Shown here: positions 42,610 to 50,598 of the stretch, in pieces
Numbering within the stretch: position 1 is the first letter of the stretch
Layout: every line of letters starts with the position of its first letter
Assembly: GCF_001425265.1 (NCBI RefSeq)
Contig: NZ_LMEC01000026.1
Coordinates: 435,877-499,876 of the forward strand
DNA: 64,000 bases
Source of the DNA: Massilia sp. Root418
GTDB taxonomy: Bacteria > Pseudomonadota > Gammaproteobacteria > Burkholderiales > Burkholderiaceae_D
Direction: 5' to 3'
Translations under genes and position numbers: made by a program
Notes under the pieces: model-generated
Told to the model about the DNA's origin: nothing
What the model saw: the letters and a program-made list of their open reading frames with translations, nothing else
Database searches by the model: none

Positions 42610-43092
42610 TTAGAACGGTAATACGTATTCGAACGCCGGACGCACCGCGCCGTTGCGGTCGAACATCTGGCTGCGGTCCAGCAGGTACAGCTTGCCGGGG
42701 TGGGTGATCTCGTCCGGCGCGAAGTAGCGCTGGCCGGCCGGCAGGCCGCTCTTGACCTGGGTGCCGAGGAAGATGCCTAGCTCGCGGATGCGCGCCGACG
42801 GCGCTTCGTTGAAGGCGAACACCACGCGCACGTACAGCCAGCGCGTGGGCGAGGCGGACATGCGGAAATTGCCCTGCGGGGTTTCGATGGTGCCGGCCGG
42901 GTCGGGTTCCACGAAGCCTACTTGGGTGGCGGCGCGGCGGCCGATTTCGCTGACCAGCGCGGCGGCGTTCACCGGCTCGGGTTCGGCCTGGGTGTCCCAG
43001 GCCGGATTGCCGCCGCCCCAGGCCACGTGGACGGGCTGGGCGGCGACCAGTTCGGCAACGGCCACGCGGCCGTCCAGTTGTTTTGCTGGCAT
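42610..43092 (-). CDS. Phage tail protein, function unknown
   Basis: 160 residues between tail protein I and the DUF4815 protein. It begins MPAKQLDGRVAVAELVAAQPVHVAWGGG and has a conserved-looking core (FNEAPSARIRELGIFLGTQVKSGLPAGQRYFAPDEITHPGKLYLLDRSQMFDR). Similar small proteins occur beside I in tailocin clusters and may belong to the gpH N-terminal/fibre-attachment group. A different frame over the same region is also long but is a shadow. Confidence 0.65.
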   Translation of the reverse strand: MPAKQLDGRVAVAELVAAQPVHVAWGGGNPAWDTQAEPEPVNAAALVSEIGRRAATQVGFVEPDPAGTIETPQGNFRMSASPTRWLYVRVVFAFNEAPSARIRELGIFLGTQVKSGLPAGQRYFAPDEITHPGKLYLLDRSQMFDRNGAVRPAFEYVLPF

Positions 43093-43095
43093 GGA

Positions 43096-44109
43096 TCAAA
43101 CTCCTTCAAAGGTAGTACGGTTTGGAATGGGTTCGCGCCAGGCGCCGGCCCAGCGGCCGGTCCAGGTGCGTGCTTCTATCGGCATGGCGGTGGCGGCACC
43201 GTCGCTGCGGGACTGGGTGCCCGTCTCGTCCTGCACCGGCATGACGTTGATATAGCCGTCGTAGCCGGACACGATGGCGGCTTCCTCGGCCTCGGGCGCC
43301 AGCGCATAGCCCTGCTGCGACACCATGCCGCCCACCACGTCCACCAGCACTTCGGAATCGAGCTGGAAGGCATCGAGGCGCCAGCTGTTGTCGTCCCACA
43401 CGCGGGTGGAATAGGTGCTCAGCGAGCCGTGGCTGAAGGGAGGGTCTTCCGGCGCCATGGCGGCGGCGGCGCGGGTGCCGAAGCTGAGCTTCACGCCGTC
43501 CACGTAGACGCCGGAGTCGTCGTCCAGCAGCGCGGCATCCAGGCGCGAAAAATCCAGCGCCACCGGGCGCAGGTCGTAGCCGTGGTACATGCGGTAGAAG
43601 CGCGCATGCGCCGGCAGCGACTGGCCCACCAGGTGGCGGATGGCCGCCAGTTGCGGCTGCGCCTGGGCGGTGCCGGGATCGATCTGCAGCCACGGTCCCT
43701 GCTGCTCCAGGGTGCTGTCGTAGCCAATCCACGACAGCGCGCGCTTCACGGAGGCGGCGCTGCCGCGCTGGCGCAGCCAGGGCAAGCCCTGCTCGATCAG
43801 CGCGCCGGTGCTGCTGAAGTACGGTGCGAATTCGGCCAGCTGCCATTCGGCGGCCTGCCACTGCGCGAAGCCTGCTGGCCGGCGGGTGCGCAGCCCGCCC
43901 GGCGCGTCGGCCAGCGCGCCGAGTTCAGCGCGCGGCGCGGTGCGTGCCAGTGCGCGCTCCAGCGCGGTGCTGTTGGGCGGCAGCAGGCGAGCCGGATCGG
44001 CTACAGGCAGGGGCAGCGGCGCCGTGGCGCCGGCCAGCGCGGCGGCGGCCAGGGCGCCTGCCGCCGCGAACGCGCCGGCCTCACTGGCGCGGATGTCGCC
44101 GGCTACCAT
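43096..44109 (-). CDS. I: Baseplate/tail protein I
   Basis: 337 residues (P2 I 176). The core gpI region is residues ~20-190: LLPPNSTALERALARTAPRAELG, ...LIEQGLPWLRQRGSAASVKRALSWIGYD... and HARFYRMYHGYDLRPVALD. The C-terminal ~140 residues are an extra domain (GSLSTYSTRVWDDNSWRLDAFQLDSEVLVDVV). gpI joins baseplate wedges to the fibre proteins. It overlaps the stop of J by seven bases, as in P2. Confidence 0.85.
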   Translation of the reverse strand: MVAGDIRASEAGAFAAAGALAAAALAGATAPLPLPVADPARLLPPNSTALERALARTAPRAELGALADAPGGLRTRRPAGFAQWQAAEWQLAEFAPYFSSTGALIEQGLPWLRQRGSAASVKRALSWIGYDSTLEQQGPWLQIDPGTAQAQPQLAAIRHLVGQSLPAHARFYRMYHGYDLRPVALDFSRLDAALLDDDSGVYVDGVKLSFGTRAAAAMAPEDPPFSHGSLSTYSTRVWDDNSWRLDAFQLDSEVLVDVVGGMVSQQGYALAPEAEEAAIVSGYDGYINVMPVQDETGTQSRSDGAATAMPIEARTWTGRWAGAWREPIPNRTTFEGV

Positions 44110-44957
44110 GCCACACCGCCATCGCGGATCTCTACGCCGCCCGCTTCGACATACTCGTTGGGCGCAACGCTCACGCCATCCGTATCGAGCTGCACGCGGG
44201 AGACGCCTTCAACGTGCAGGCGCCCCGCCAGCCAGGAGGCGGACAGGTCGCGCCCCAGGCGCGCATGCTCGGCGATTTGCAGCGGCAACGCTGCCTGCAG
44301 CTGCGCCGCCAGGTCCAGGGGCGCCGTGCTTTCGCGGTAGATGGTGGCCTTTACCGCGAGCGGACGCGCCTTCGCCAGCACCACCGTCAGCGGTACGCCG
44401 AGCGGCTTGGCGTCGTCGGCTGCGAAGGCTTGCTGCACGTCGGCCAGCACGCTGGCGCCATTCGCGCCCGCCTCCGGCCACACGGCCAGCGCCACGCTGC
44501 CGGGCGTGGCCGGCATGATGGCCGCGTCGTGCACTTGCTGGCTGGCCGACAGCGCCACGTAGCGGTACTGCTCGGGCGTGCCGTTGCCCGCCAGCGCGGC
44601 GATGCGTAATTGCGTACGCAGCCGCAGGCGCTCGTCGCTTTCGCCCTCGCTGTCCGCCGCGCCCTGCGCCTGCAGGCGGGCCACGTTATAGAACGCCGCC
44701 GCATGGTCCAGGTCCGCGCCTTCGGCGCAGGCGATCAGGTTGGCACGCGCCGCGTCGTTGATGCGGGCGCGGATCTGCAGCTCGCGGTAAGCCGCCAGTT
44801 GCAGCAGCTTGACCACCGGATCCGATTCCAGCGCCGCGTTCCAGTCCTGGCCCATGTTGGCGCGGAAGCTGGCCAGCATGTCCTGGTAGATCTGCTCGAA
44901 GTCGAGCGCCTCCACCACGTCGGGCGGAGGCAATTGTGTGAGGTCGATGATGCTCAT
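44103..44957 (-). CDS. J: Baseplate assembly protein J
   Basis: 284 residues (P2 J 302). Signature: IYQDMLASFRANMGQDWNAALESDPVVKLLQLAAYRELQIRARINDAARANLIACAEGADLDHAAAFYNVAR, then RLRLRTQLRIAALAGNGTPEQYRYVALSASQQV. It forms the baseplate wedge with W and I. The start overlaps the W stop as ATGA-type. Confidence 0.92.
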   Translation of the reverse strand: MSIIDLTQLPPPDVVEALDFEQIYQDMLASFRANMGQDWNAALESDPVVKLLQLAAYRELQIRARINDAARANLIACAEGADLDHAAAFYNVARLQAQGAADSEGESDERLRLRTQLRIAALAGNGTPEQYRYVALSASQQVHDAAIMPATPGSVALAVWPEAGANGASVLADVQQAFAADDAKPLGVPLTVVLAKARPLAVKATIYRESTAPLDLAAQLQAALPLQIAEHARLGRDLSASWLAGRLHVEGVSRVQLDTDGVSVAPNEYVEAGGVEIRDGGVAW

Positions 44958-45286
44958 GTCTGCACTTCCATAATCATGCTGGTCCCCAGATAGACGCCGC
45001 TCAGCTTGAGCGTGACGCTGCCATCGATGACCGACTCCACCGAGACCGCCTGCAGCTGCAGGCGCGGTTCCCAGCGGCCCAGCGCGCGCGCCACTTCGGC
45101 CTGCACCGACGATTTCCAGCCGGCCGTCAGCGGCAGGTCCACCATGCGCGGCAGCTCCGAGCCGTACTCGGGCCGTTCACGGCGGCTGCCTTGCGGCGTG
45201 GTCAGGATGTCGCGCACGCTCTGCAGCAGGTGGGCCACGGCGGTGAGCGGCCGGCCGGTGTGCCGGTCCATGCCGACGATGCCCAT
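44954..45286 (-). CDS. W: Baseplate assembly protein W (gp25-like)
   Basis: 110 residues. GPW/gp25 family: MDRHTGRPLTAVAHLLQSVRDILTTPQGSRRERPEYGSELPRMVDLP, then a beta-rich end with LQLQAVSVES. It acts as the sheath initiator in the baseplate wedge. It is preceded after two bases by the 64-residue gene. Confidence 0.92.
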   Translation of the reverse strand: MGIVGMDRHTGRPLTAVAHLLQSVRDILTTPQGSRRERPEYGSELPRMVDLPLTAGWKSSVQAEVARALGRWEPRLQLQAVSVESVIDGSVTLKLSGVYLGTSMIMEVQT

Positions 45287-45288
45287 GG

Positions 45289-45483
45289 TCAGGCCGCCGC
45301 GCGGACCACGGGCACGCGCTGGAATTCGGCGTGCTGGTCGAGGTGCGCAATCAGTTCCGGACTGGCGGCGGTGATGTGGCCGTGCAGCACGCGGTGCGTG
45401 GTGCCGTTGGCCAGCACGATGCTGCGGCTCTTGTAGGCGGTGTCGCGGAAGACGACCGGGGTTTTAGGTTCGGCTTTTGCCAT
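45289..45483 (-). CDS. Small tailocin protein of unknown function
   Basis: 64 residues, ATG at 45483 with AAGGAG six bases upstream, so it is clearly translated. It contains SIVLANGTTHRVLHGHITAASPELIAHLDQHAEF, which looks like a short phage structural or chaperone family. It sits between V and W, where P2 has nothing, downstream of a terminator (45503-45525). Confidence 0.6.
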   Translation of the reverse strand: MAKAEPKTPVVFRDTAYKSRSIVLANGTTHRVLHGHITAASPELIAHLDQHAEFQRVPVVRAAA

Positions 45484-45502
45484 GAATAGCTCCTTGAGGA
45501 CG

Positions 45503-45525
45503 AAAAAAAACCCGCACGCGGCGGG
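45503..45525 (-). terminator. Intrinsic terminator between V and the 64-residue gene
   Basis: On the minus strand CCCGC(CGCGT)GCGGG is followed by eight T. It is located inside the tail operon, upstream of most structural genes. Confidence 0.78.
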
Positions 45526-45557
45526 TCGGTTTGAAACAATTGAGTCAATCTGAAAAA

Positions 45558-46094
45558 CTAGTGCTTGTGGTGGTTGCTGTTGCCGCCGCCGTCCATGACG
45601 GCGCCGGCGGCGTCGACGTTGCCGTCGACCTTAAGGTTGCCTTTGAATGTGGCGCTGGGCGCGTCCACCACCAGTGCGGCGCACTTGAGCGTTACCGTGC
45701 CGCTGCTTTCCACGCTGATGCTCTTGCTGCCGCTCGCCTTCAGCGCGCCGGCTTCCCAGTCGTATTCGAGCAGGCAGCCGTCCGGCATGCGCCAGGCCAC
45801 TGCCTTGGGACGCGCATCGCCGGCCTGTGCATGCTGCTCGGTGTAGAAGCCGGGCAGCACAAAGCCGCCCGCCGGCTCACCGGAAGGCGCCACGATCAGC
45901 GCCTGCTCGCCCACCGAGGGCGCGCGCCAGTGCCGCGCCTCGCCCGCGCCCAGGCTCAGCCAGGGCAGCATGGCCGAGATCCACGGCCCCACCTGCACGC
46001 GGCAGCGCGCGTTGGCGTGGTCCACTTCGGCCACCGTGCCGGCCTGTATCAGCGCGGCTAGGCGGCGGTCCAGTTCCGCTATTGCGTAGTCCAT
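45558..46094 (-). CDS. V: Baseplate spike protein V
   Basis: 178 residues (P2 V 211). OB-fold start (AIAELDRRLAALIQAGTVAEVDHANARCRVQVG), then GEQALIVAPSGEPAGGFVLPGFY, then a beta-helix region (GSKSISVESSGTVTLKCAALVVDAPSATFKGNLKVDG). It ends GNSNHHKH: the histidine-rich tip typical of P2/phi92 spikes that bind an iron ion and pierce the outer membrane. Confidence 0.9.
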   Translation of the reverse strand: MDYAIAELDRRLAALIQAGTVAEVDHANARCRVQVGPWISAMLPWLSLGAGEARHWRAPSVGEQALIVAPSGEPAGGFVLPGFYTEQHAQAGDARPKAVAWRMPDGCLLEYDWEAGALKASGSKSISVESSGTVTLKCAALVVDAPSATFKGNLKVDGNVDAAGAVMDGGGNSNHHKH

Positions 46095-46104
46095 GCCGCC
46101 TCCC

Positions 46105-46650
46105 TCAGATCGAGACCGCCGGCGCGGCGCCGGCTGGCCAGTATTGCGCCTCGCGGCCCGTGCCGGTGTCCGGCTCCAGTCCCAGCATCAGGGCCGCGCC
46201 GCTGCTGTCTTCATACGGCCACGCGGGCTGGCCCAGGTCGATCTCGTGGGTCCAATCCAGCAGCCATGCCAGCTGGCCCGCCGCGGCGAGCTCCGCGTCC
46301 AGCGCGGGCGAGGCCTGCACGAACTGCGCGGCGCCGATGGCCAGGTTCCAGGTTTCGTGGTGGACGGCCAACGCCAGCCGCGCCGCCAGGGCGCGCACCT
46401 GCAGCGCCGCGCCGGCAGCCGCCGCGTCGCACACGATGCGGGCCTGGAAGCGCGCCAGCAGGCCCATTTCGCCATTGCCCGGATCGCGCGCCGCAGCCAG
46501 TTGCGCCAGTTCGATCAGCACTGCAGGCAGCGCCGGTGCGGCGCCGCTGGCGGGATAATGCGCCACGGTGGGCACGTCGTGCAGCTTGGCGGCGAGGCCG
46601 GCGCGGATCGCCTCGTGCAGCTGTTCTATGGTTTGTAATGGTTCACTCAT
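46105..46650 (-). CDS. Putative tail terminator/completion protein (first tail gene)
   Basis: 181 residues from the ATG at 46650, where CAGGAG stands upstream; a longer reading crosses a double terminator and is rejected. The start MSEPLQTIEQLHEAIRAGLAAKLHDVPTVAHYP resembles Gp37/DUF1834-type tail terminators, and the rest is an alpha/beta fold (PAVLIELAQLAA...FQARIVCDAAAAGAALQVRALAARLALAVH). It opens the tail operon directly upstream of V. The family call is moderate. Confidence 0.65.
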   Translation of the reverse strand: MSEPLQTIEQLHEAIRAGLAAKLHDVPTVAHYPASGAAPALPAVLIELAQLAAARDPGNGEMGLLARFQARIVCDAAAAGAALQVRALAARLALAVHHETWNLAIGAAQFVQASPALDAELAAAGQLAWLLDWTHEIDLGQPAWPYEDSSGAALMLGLEPDTGTGREAQYWPAGAAPAVSI

Positions 46651-46669
46651 GCCGCACACTCCTGAGGCG

Positions 46670-46702
46670 AAAAAAAACCCCGTGCGACAAAACCGGACGG
46701 GG
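46670..46702 (-). terminator. Intrinsic terminator upstream of the tail operon (distal of two)
   Basis: On the minus strand CCCCGT/ACGGGG with a 13-base loop is followed by eight T. Together with the next hairpin it forms a tandem stop between the 219-residue regulator gene and the first tail gene. Confidence 0.7.
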
Positions 46703-46704
46703 AA

Positions 46705-46731
46705 ATAAAAAAGCCCGCTTAGGCGAGCTTT
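46705..46731 (-). terminator. Intrinsic terminator upstream of the tail operon (proximal of two)
   Basis: On the minus strand AAAGCTCGC(CTAA)GCGGGCTTT with one mismatch is followed by TTTT. It lies 72 bases after the regulator stop. Confidence 0.7.
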
Positions 46732-46802
46732 GGTTGCAATTACTGCGATGATGACTGAATCATATAGGCGCTGTAACACGCCGTCAAGCCCTTTTTCAAA
46801 AA

Positions 46803-47462
46803 TTATTCAAAAAAGTCGCCGACCACGCCCTGCTCGCGCAGGTACGGCTCCAGGCGGTCCAGCGCCACCTGCTCCAGTTCACGCAGGCGGGTGCGGATCT
46901 TGTCAAAGGCGCGCGCATACGTCATATGGTTGCCGCCGAAATTGCCCGCCAGCTCGCGGAAGCTGATTTCCATCTTCTGGTGGTTCGCATACAGCTTGCC
47001 GATCATGCAGTCCACCGCGAACGGCTTCACCGCCGGGAAGGATGGCGCCAGCCAGTCCGACAGCCCCTTGATCGCCTCGATGCGCTCGGCCGAGAAGGCG
47101 AAACGGCGGCTGCCCTCCCCGTCCTCCACTTCGGTATGGCCGTAGCGCGCCTGCAGCGCCCAGGTCTCCATGCGCGGCAGCTTGCTCTTCACCGCATGCA
47201 CGATCAGCGCGCACTGGGCGCGCACCTCCAGCGGGCTGAGTCCCGCAAAATTGACGCGGCGCGAACTCTGGCCGCGCAGCTGCTCCAGCCAGGCGCGCTG
47301 CTCGGTGCCGGGATTGGCCGCGCTTTCCAGCATCCTGATCAGCATCTTGCGCAGCGGCGCGTCCTGCGGCGCCTCCTGCCCGGTAATCATGTACGCCACG
47401 TGCACTGCCTGCCCCGCGCTGGTGAAAATTGCGTCTTTATTCATCGTATCCACTGCCATCAT
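46803..47462 (-). CDS. Candidate tailocin activator/antiterminator
   Basis: 219 residues, first gene leftward from the control region; AGGAGG stands eight bases before the ATG. No family is recognised with certainty. The C-terminal ~80 residues hold a helix-turn-helix-like stretch (ISFRELAGNFGGNHMTYARAFDKIRTRLREL), and the middle has QCALIVHAVKSKLPRMETWALQARYG, a layout reminiscent of phage late-activator and Q-type antitermination proteins. It is divergent from the S24 repressor and separated from the tail genes by two tandem terminators, which is what an antiterminator-controlled operon would look like. Inference from layout; an ordinary DNA-binding activator is equally possible. Confidence 0.6.
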   Translation of the reverse strand: MMAVDTMNKDAIFTSAGQAVHVAYMITGQEAPQDAPLRKMLIRMLESAANPGTEQRAWLEQLRGQSSRRVNFAGLSPLEVRAQCALIVHAVKSKLPRMETWALQARYGHTEVEDGEGSRRFAFSAERIEAIKGLSDWLAPSFPAVKPFAVDCMIGKLYANHQKMEISFRELAGNFGGNHMTYARAFDKIRTRLRELEQVALDRLEPYLREQGVVGDFFE

Positions 47463-47512
47463 CTGTCTGCCCTCCTGGTTGTTCAGCTTGCTGTAGGGAA
47501 CAATATATACGA

Positions 47513-47544
47513 GAATGAATACACACTCAATACGTGAATGAATA
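47513..47544. promoter_or_regulatory. Operator-like direct repeats of the tailocin switch
   Basis: GAATGAATA occurs twice, 47513-47521 and 47536-47544, 23 bases apart, in an AT-rich 121-base gap between the divergent repressor and activator genes. Probable binding sites of the S24 repressor. Confidence 0.5.
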
Positions 47545-47583
47545 AATATTGCACTTATCTATCCACGCATGTATAGTGTAGCC

Positions 47584-48291
47584 ATGGATATCTCTAGCCG
47601 GCTGGAATCAGCCATGAAAGCAGCGGGTTACGAATCGCAAAGCGCGCTCTCGCGCGCTTCCGGCGTGCCGCAACCCACCATCAACCGCATCCTCAACGGG
47701 GTGGGCAAGAAGGGCCCAGAAGCGCACACGCTGGTGCAGCTGGCTGCCGCCTTGAACGTCACGTTTGAATGGCTGCACGAAGGCATCGGCCAGCGCGAGC
47801 GCGGCGCGCCGCCGGCCGGCGTGCTGCCCGCGCAGTACACCCAGGTGGTGGTGGCGCCGGAGGACGACACGCGCTTTTACCAGATCCAGAAGGTCAAGCT
47901 GCGCCTGTCGGCGGGCATCACCGGCTTTGCGGTGGAGCCGGAAACGCATGACGGCAGCACCCTCAGCGTGCCGCGCCACTGGGCCGACCGCAACGGCTAC
48001 AACCCGGAGCGGCTGATCGGTATCAAGGTGCGCGGCGAGAGCATGGAGCCGTCGCTGTTCGAGGATGACCTGGTCATCATCAACACGGCCGACAACAAAC
48101 CGGTGGATGGTGTAGTGTTCGCTGTAAATTACGAAGGTGAGCCGGTAGTAAAACGCATGTCGCGCGACGCCGGCCAGTGGTGGCTGACGTCAGACAATCC
48201 GGACCAGCGCAAATACCACCGCAAGGTTTGCCGCGGTTCGGACTGCATCATCATCGGCCGCGTGGTGCGCAAGGAGAGCGACCGTATCTGA
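47584..48291 (+). CDS. S24-family self-cleaving repressor (tailocin CI/PrtR-like)
   Basis: 235 residues from the ATG at 47584; an ATG five codons upstream is the alternative. The N-terminal XRE helix-turn-helix (residues ~1-65: DISSRLESAMKAAGYESQSALSRASGVPQPTINRILNG) is followed by a peptidase S24 domain with catalytic Ser 153 in RGESMEPS and Lys 190 in VVKRM, and an Ala-Gly cleavage site at ~110-111 (LSAGIT). Such repressors cleave themselves when RecA is activated. This is the expected SOS switch of a tailocin: DNA damage removes the repressor and the leftward tail operon fires. Confidence 0.9.
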   Translation: MDISSRLESAMKAAGYESQSALSRASGVPQPTINRILNGVGKKGPEAHTLVQLAAALNVTFEWLHEGIGQRERGAPPAGVLPAQYTQVVVAPEDDTRFYQIQKVKLRLSAGITGFAVEPETHDGSTLSVPRHWADRNGYNPERLIGIKVRGESMEPSLFEDDLVIINTADNKPVDGVVFAVNYEGEPVVKRMSRDAGQWWLTSDNPDQRKYHRKVCRGSDCIIIGRVVRKESDRI

Positions 48292-48401
48292 TGCGCGCCG
48301 AACACGCTTGCAACGCACGTCTCGTCTTCCCTGAGAAATAGGCTTAGAATCAATCCAAAGAGTTGCGCCAGAAAAAGTAGCATACCTTGGGGGGATACAC
48401 C

Positions 48402-50417
48402 GTGAACGTACAATCGTGGCTAGACCGGCTGCTGCTTTGGCAAAAATTCATTGTCCTCAGCCTGATCGCCCTGCTGCTGGCCAGCATACCGACCGCACTT
48501 TACCTGCGCGAAGCAGATAAGGCGCTGGACGCGGCGGAGCGGGAAACCGCCGGCCTGGCGCCCAGCACCGCCATCCTCAAAGTGATCCAGACTACCCAGC
48601 AGCACCGGGGCCTGGCCGCGCTGGTGCTGGGCGGCGTGGCGGGCGCGCAGGAAAAGCGCGACGCCAAGCAGCGCGAGACGGACGAGGCGTACGAGAAGAT
48701 GGACGCCATCATCCGCAGCTTCAACAACAAGGCCATCGAGCAGGCCTGGGAAGCCCCCAGGCGCGACTGGGCCACCCTGCGCGGCCAGGTTACCAGCCGC
48801 AGCATCTCGGTGCCGGACAGCTACGCCGCGCACACCGCTCTGGTGCCCAAGCTGCTGGTGGTAAACGACCTGATCGGCGACCTGTTCGGCCTCAGCCTGG
48901 ACCCGGACCTGGCCAGCTACCAGCTGATCCAGGCCATGTACTACCAGCTGCCCTACCTCACCGAGGAAACCGGCAAGATGCGCGCCAAGGGCGCCGGCAT
49001 GCTGGCCAAGCAGGAAGCATCGCTGGAGGACAGGATGGCGCTGGCGGCCATCGCGGCGCGGGTCAACGACAGGATCGTGCAGACCGCCACCGCTTTCAAC
49101 AAATCGGTGGCCGCCGATCCGTCCATCAAGGACAAGGTGGGCGCGCAATGGCAGGAAGCGCAGGAGCTGACGCTGAAAACCATGCAGCTGGCCACCGACC
49201 AGATCGTGCGCGCCGAGACCCTGAGCTATCCCGGCACGGACTATGTTGCGGCCACCACCAAGGCCATCGACGCGCAGTTCACGGCCAACCAGGCCGCCAG
49301 CAAGGAGCTGGAATCCATGCTGAAGGAGAAGGTCGCCAGCCTGCGCAGCACGCGCTGGACGATGATTGCCGCCATGCTCGGCCTGATCGTGCTGGCCGGG
49401 CTGGTCGCGCGCCTGATCGCGCGCTCGGTCAGCGTGCCGCTGGAGCACGCGGTGCAGATTTCGCAGCGCATTGCGCAGGGCGACCTGACGGCCAGCTTTA
49501 CGCTCGAAGGCCGCAGCGAAACCGCGCAGCTGATGCGCGCGCTGAAAGAGATGAACGACAGCCTGGTCAACATCGTGGGCAGCGTACGCGGCAGCATCGA
49601 CACCATCGGCTTTGCCTCCAACGATATCGCCAGCGGCAACTCGGACCTGTCCTCGCGCACGGAAGCGCAGGCCTCGAACCTGGAGGAAACCGCCGCGTCG
49701 ATGGAGCAGATCACCTCCACCGTGCGCCAGAGCGCCGACAACGCGCGCCAGGCCGATGAGCTGGTGAGCAGCGCCACGGCGGTGGCCAGCAAGGGCGGCC
49801 AAGTGGTGGAACAGGTGGTGCAGACCATGGGCGCCATTAACGACAGTTCGCGCAAGATCGTGGACATCATCGGCGTCATCGACGGCATCGCCTTCCAGAC
49901 CAACATCCTCGCGCTCAACGCGGCGGTGGAGGCGGCGCGCGCGGGCGAACAGGGGCGCGGCTTTGCCGTGGTGGCGTCGGAAGTGCGCAACCTGGCGCAG
50001 CGCAGCGCCAGCGCGGCCAGGGAGATCAAGGACCTGATCAGCGACAGCGTGCAGAAGGTGGACGCGGGCAACGTGCTGGCGGCCGACGCGGGCAAGGCCA
50101 TGGGCGAAGTGGTGGACAGCGTGCGCCGCATTACCACCATCATGTCGGACATCGTGCACGCGGCGCAGGAGCAAAGCGCGGGCATCGAACAGGTGAACCA
50201 GGCCATTACACAGATCGACGAAATGACGCAGCAGAACGCGGCGCTGGTGGAACAAGCCGCCGCCGCGTCGGAAAGCCTGCGCCAGCAGGCGGGCGCGCTG
50301 TCGGAGGCAGTGGCGGTGTTCACGTTGCATGAACACGACGCTACGCGTGCCGTGCCGGCGCCCGCGCACTCCCCGGCGCGGCAACTGCTGCTGTCGAAGC
50401 GCGCCAGGACTGTCTGA
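48402..50417 (+). CDS. Methyl-accepting chemotaxis protein
   Basis: 671 residues from a GTG at 48402 with GGGGGGA just upstream; a TTG at 48387 is the alternative. Layout: TM1 (~15-35, FIVLSLIALLLASIPTALYL), a helical periplasmic ligand domain to ~315, TM2 (~325-345, MIAAMLGLIVLAGLVARLIA), HAMP, then the MCP signalling domain with the hairpin tip IDGIAFQTNILALNAAVEAARAGEQGRGFAVVASEVRNLAQRSA. No C-terminal NWETF-like pentapeptide. Signals to CheA/CheW; the ligand is unknown. Unrelated to the tailocin next to it. Confidence 0.93.
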   Translation: MNVQSWLDRLLLWQKFIVLSLIALLLASIPTALYLREADKALDAAERETAGLAPSTAILKVIQTTQQHRGLAALVLGGVAGAQEKRDAKQRETDEAYEKMDAIIRSFNNKAIEQAWEAPRRDWATLRGQVTSRSISVPDSYAAHTALVPKLLVVNDLIGDLFGLSLDPDLASYQLIQAMYYQLPYLTEETGKMRAKGAGMLAKQEASLEDRMALAAIAARVNDRIVQTATAFNKSVAADPSIKDKVGAQWQEAQELTLKTMQLATDQIVRAETLSYPGTDYVAATTKAIDAQFTANQAASKELESMLKEKVASLRSTRWTMIAAMLGLIVLAGLVARLIARSVSVPLEHAVQISQRIAQGDLTASFTLEGRSETAQLMRALKEMNDSLVNIVGSVRGSIDTIGFASNDIASGNSDLSSRTEAQASNLEETAASMEQITSTVRQSADNARQADELVSSATAVASKGGQVVEQVVQTMGAINDSSRKIVDIIGVIDGIAFQTNILALNAAVEAARAGEQGRGFAVVASEVRNLAQRSASAAREIKDLISDSVQKVDAGNVLAADAGKAMGEVVDSVRRITTIMSDIVHAAQEQSAGIEQVNQAITQIDEMTQQNAALVEQAAAASESLRQQAGALSEAVAVFTLHEHDATRAVPAPAHSPARQLLLSKRARTV

Positions 50418-50470
50418 TTTTTCACTGATTTCTGCGGATTCTGTTCAATTCTGGACAGAACCCGCAGCAC

Positions 50471-50540
50471 TGTCCCAAACGGGACAAAACGAAGCGGTTT
50501 ATAAGCTTTGCCTCTTAATCTCCAAGCAAATTCGAATTTG
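50471..50540. promoter_or_regulatory. Two perfect dyads upstream of the PHP-type hydrolase gene
   Basis: TGTCCC-AAAC-GGGACA at 50471-50486 and the uninterrupted palindrome CAAATTCGAATTTG at 50527-50540. An imperfect TTCTGT...ACAGAA pair lies just upstream. They occupy the 181-base region between the chemoreceptor and the hydrolase and look like repressor operators. Confidence 0.4.
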
Positions 50541-50598
50541 TCGGGCAATCGGGCCTGCTGCATAGTGGCGCGCACCACCATGCTTAATAGGGCCCCGC

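Larger units (their letters stand above)
25531..48291 (-). mobile_element. R-type tailocin (contractile phage-tail-like bacteriocin) gene cluster
   Basis: A continuous minus-strand block of P2-type tail genes in canonical order: tail completion-like, V, (small), W, J, I, fibre module, FI sheath, FII tube, E/E', T tape measure, U, X, D, then holins and lysozyme. A divergent S24 repressor stands at its promoter end. There is no integrase, excisionase, terminase, portal, protease, capsid or replication gene anywhere in or beside it, and the flanks are ordinary chromosomal genes. This matches tailocins such as Pseudomonas R-pyocins, which kill related strains by membrane depolarisation after SOS induction. 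A decayed P2-like prophage that kept only its tail genes is the same thing seen historically. Confidence 0.85.

Noticed and set aside
38826..42707. Very long open frame (1293 codons) antisense to the DUF4815 gene
   Set aside because: His/Ala/Gly/Arg/Val-rich, a GC-bias artefact; the minus-strand DUF4815 frame has recognisable domains.
42596..43099. A 167-codon alternative frame over the tail gene at 42610
   Set aside because: Arg/Pro-rich composition typical of a shadow frame; the 42610-43092 frame has normal composition and tight spacing to its neighbours.
25531..48291. Intact prophage
   Set aside because: No integrase, terminase, portal, capsid or replication genes and no attachment-site pair found; tail genes only.
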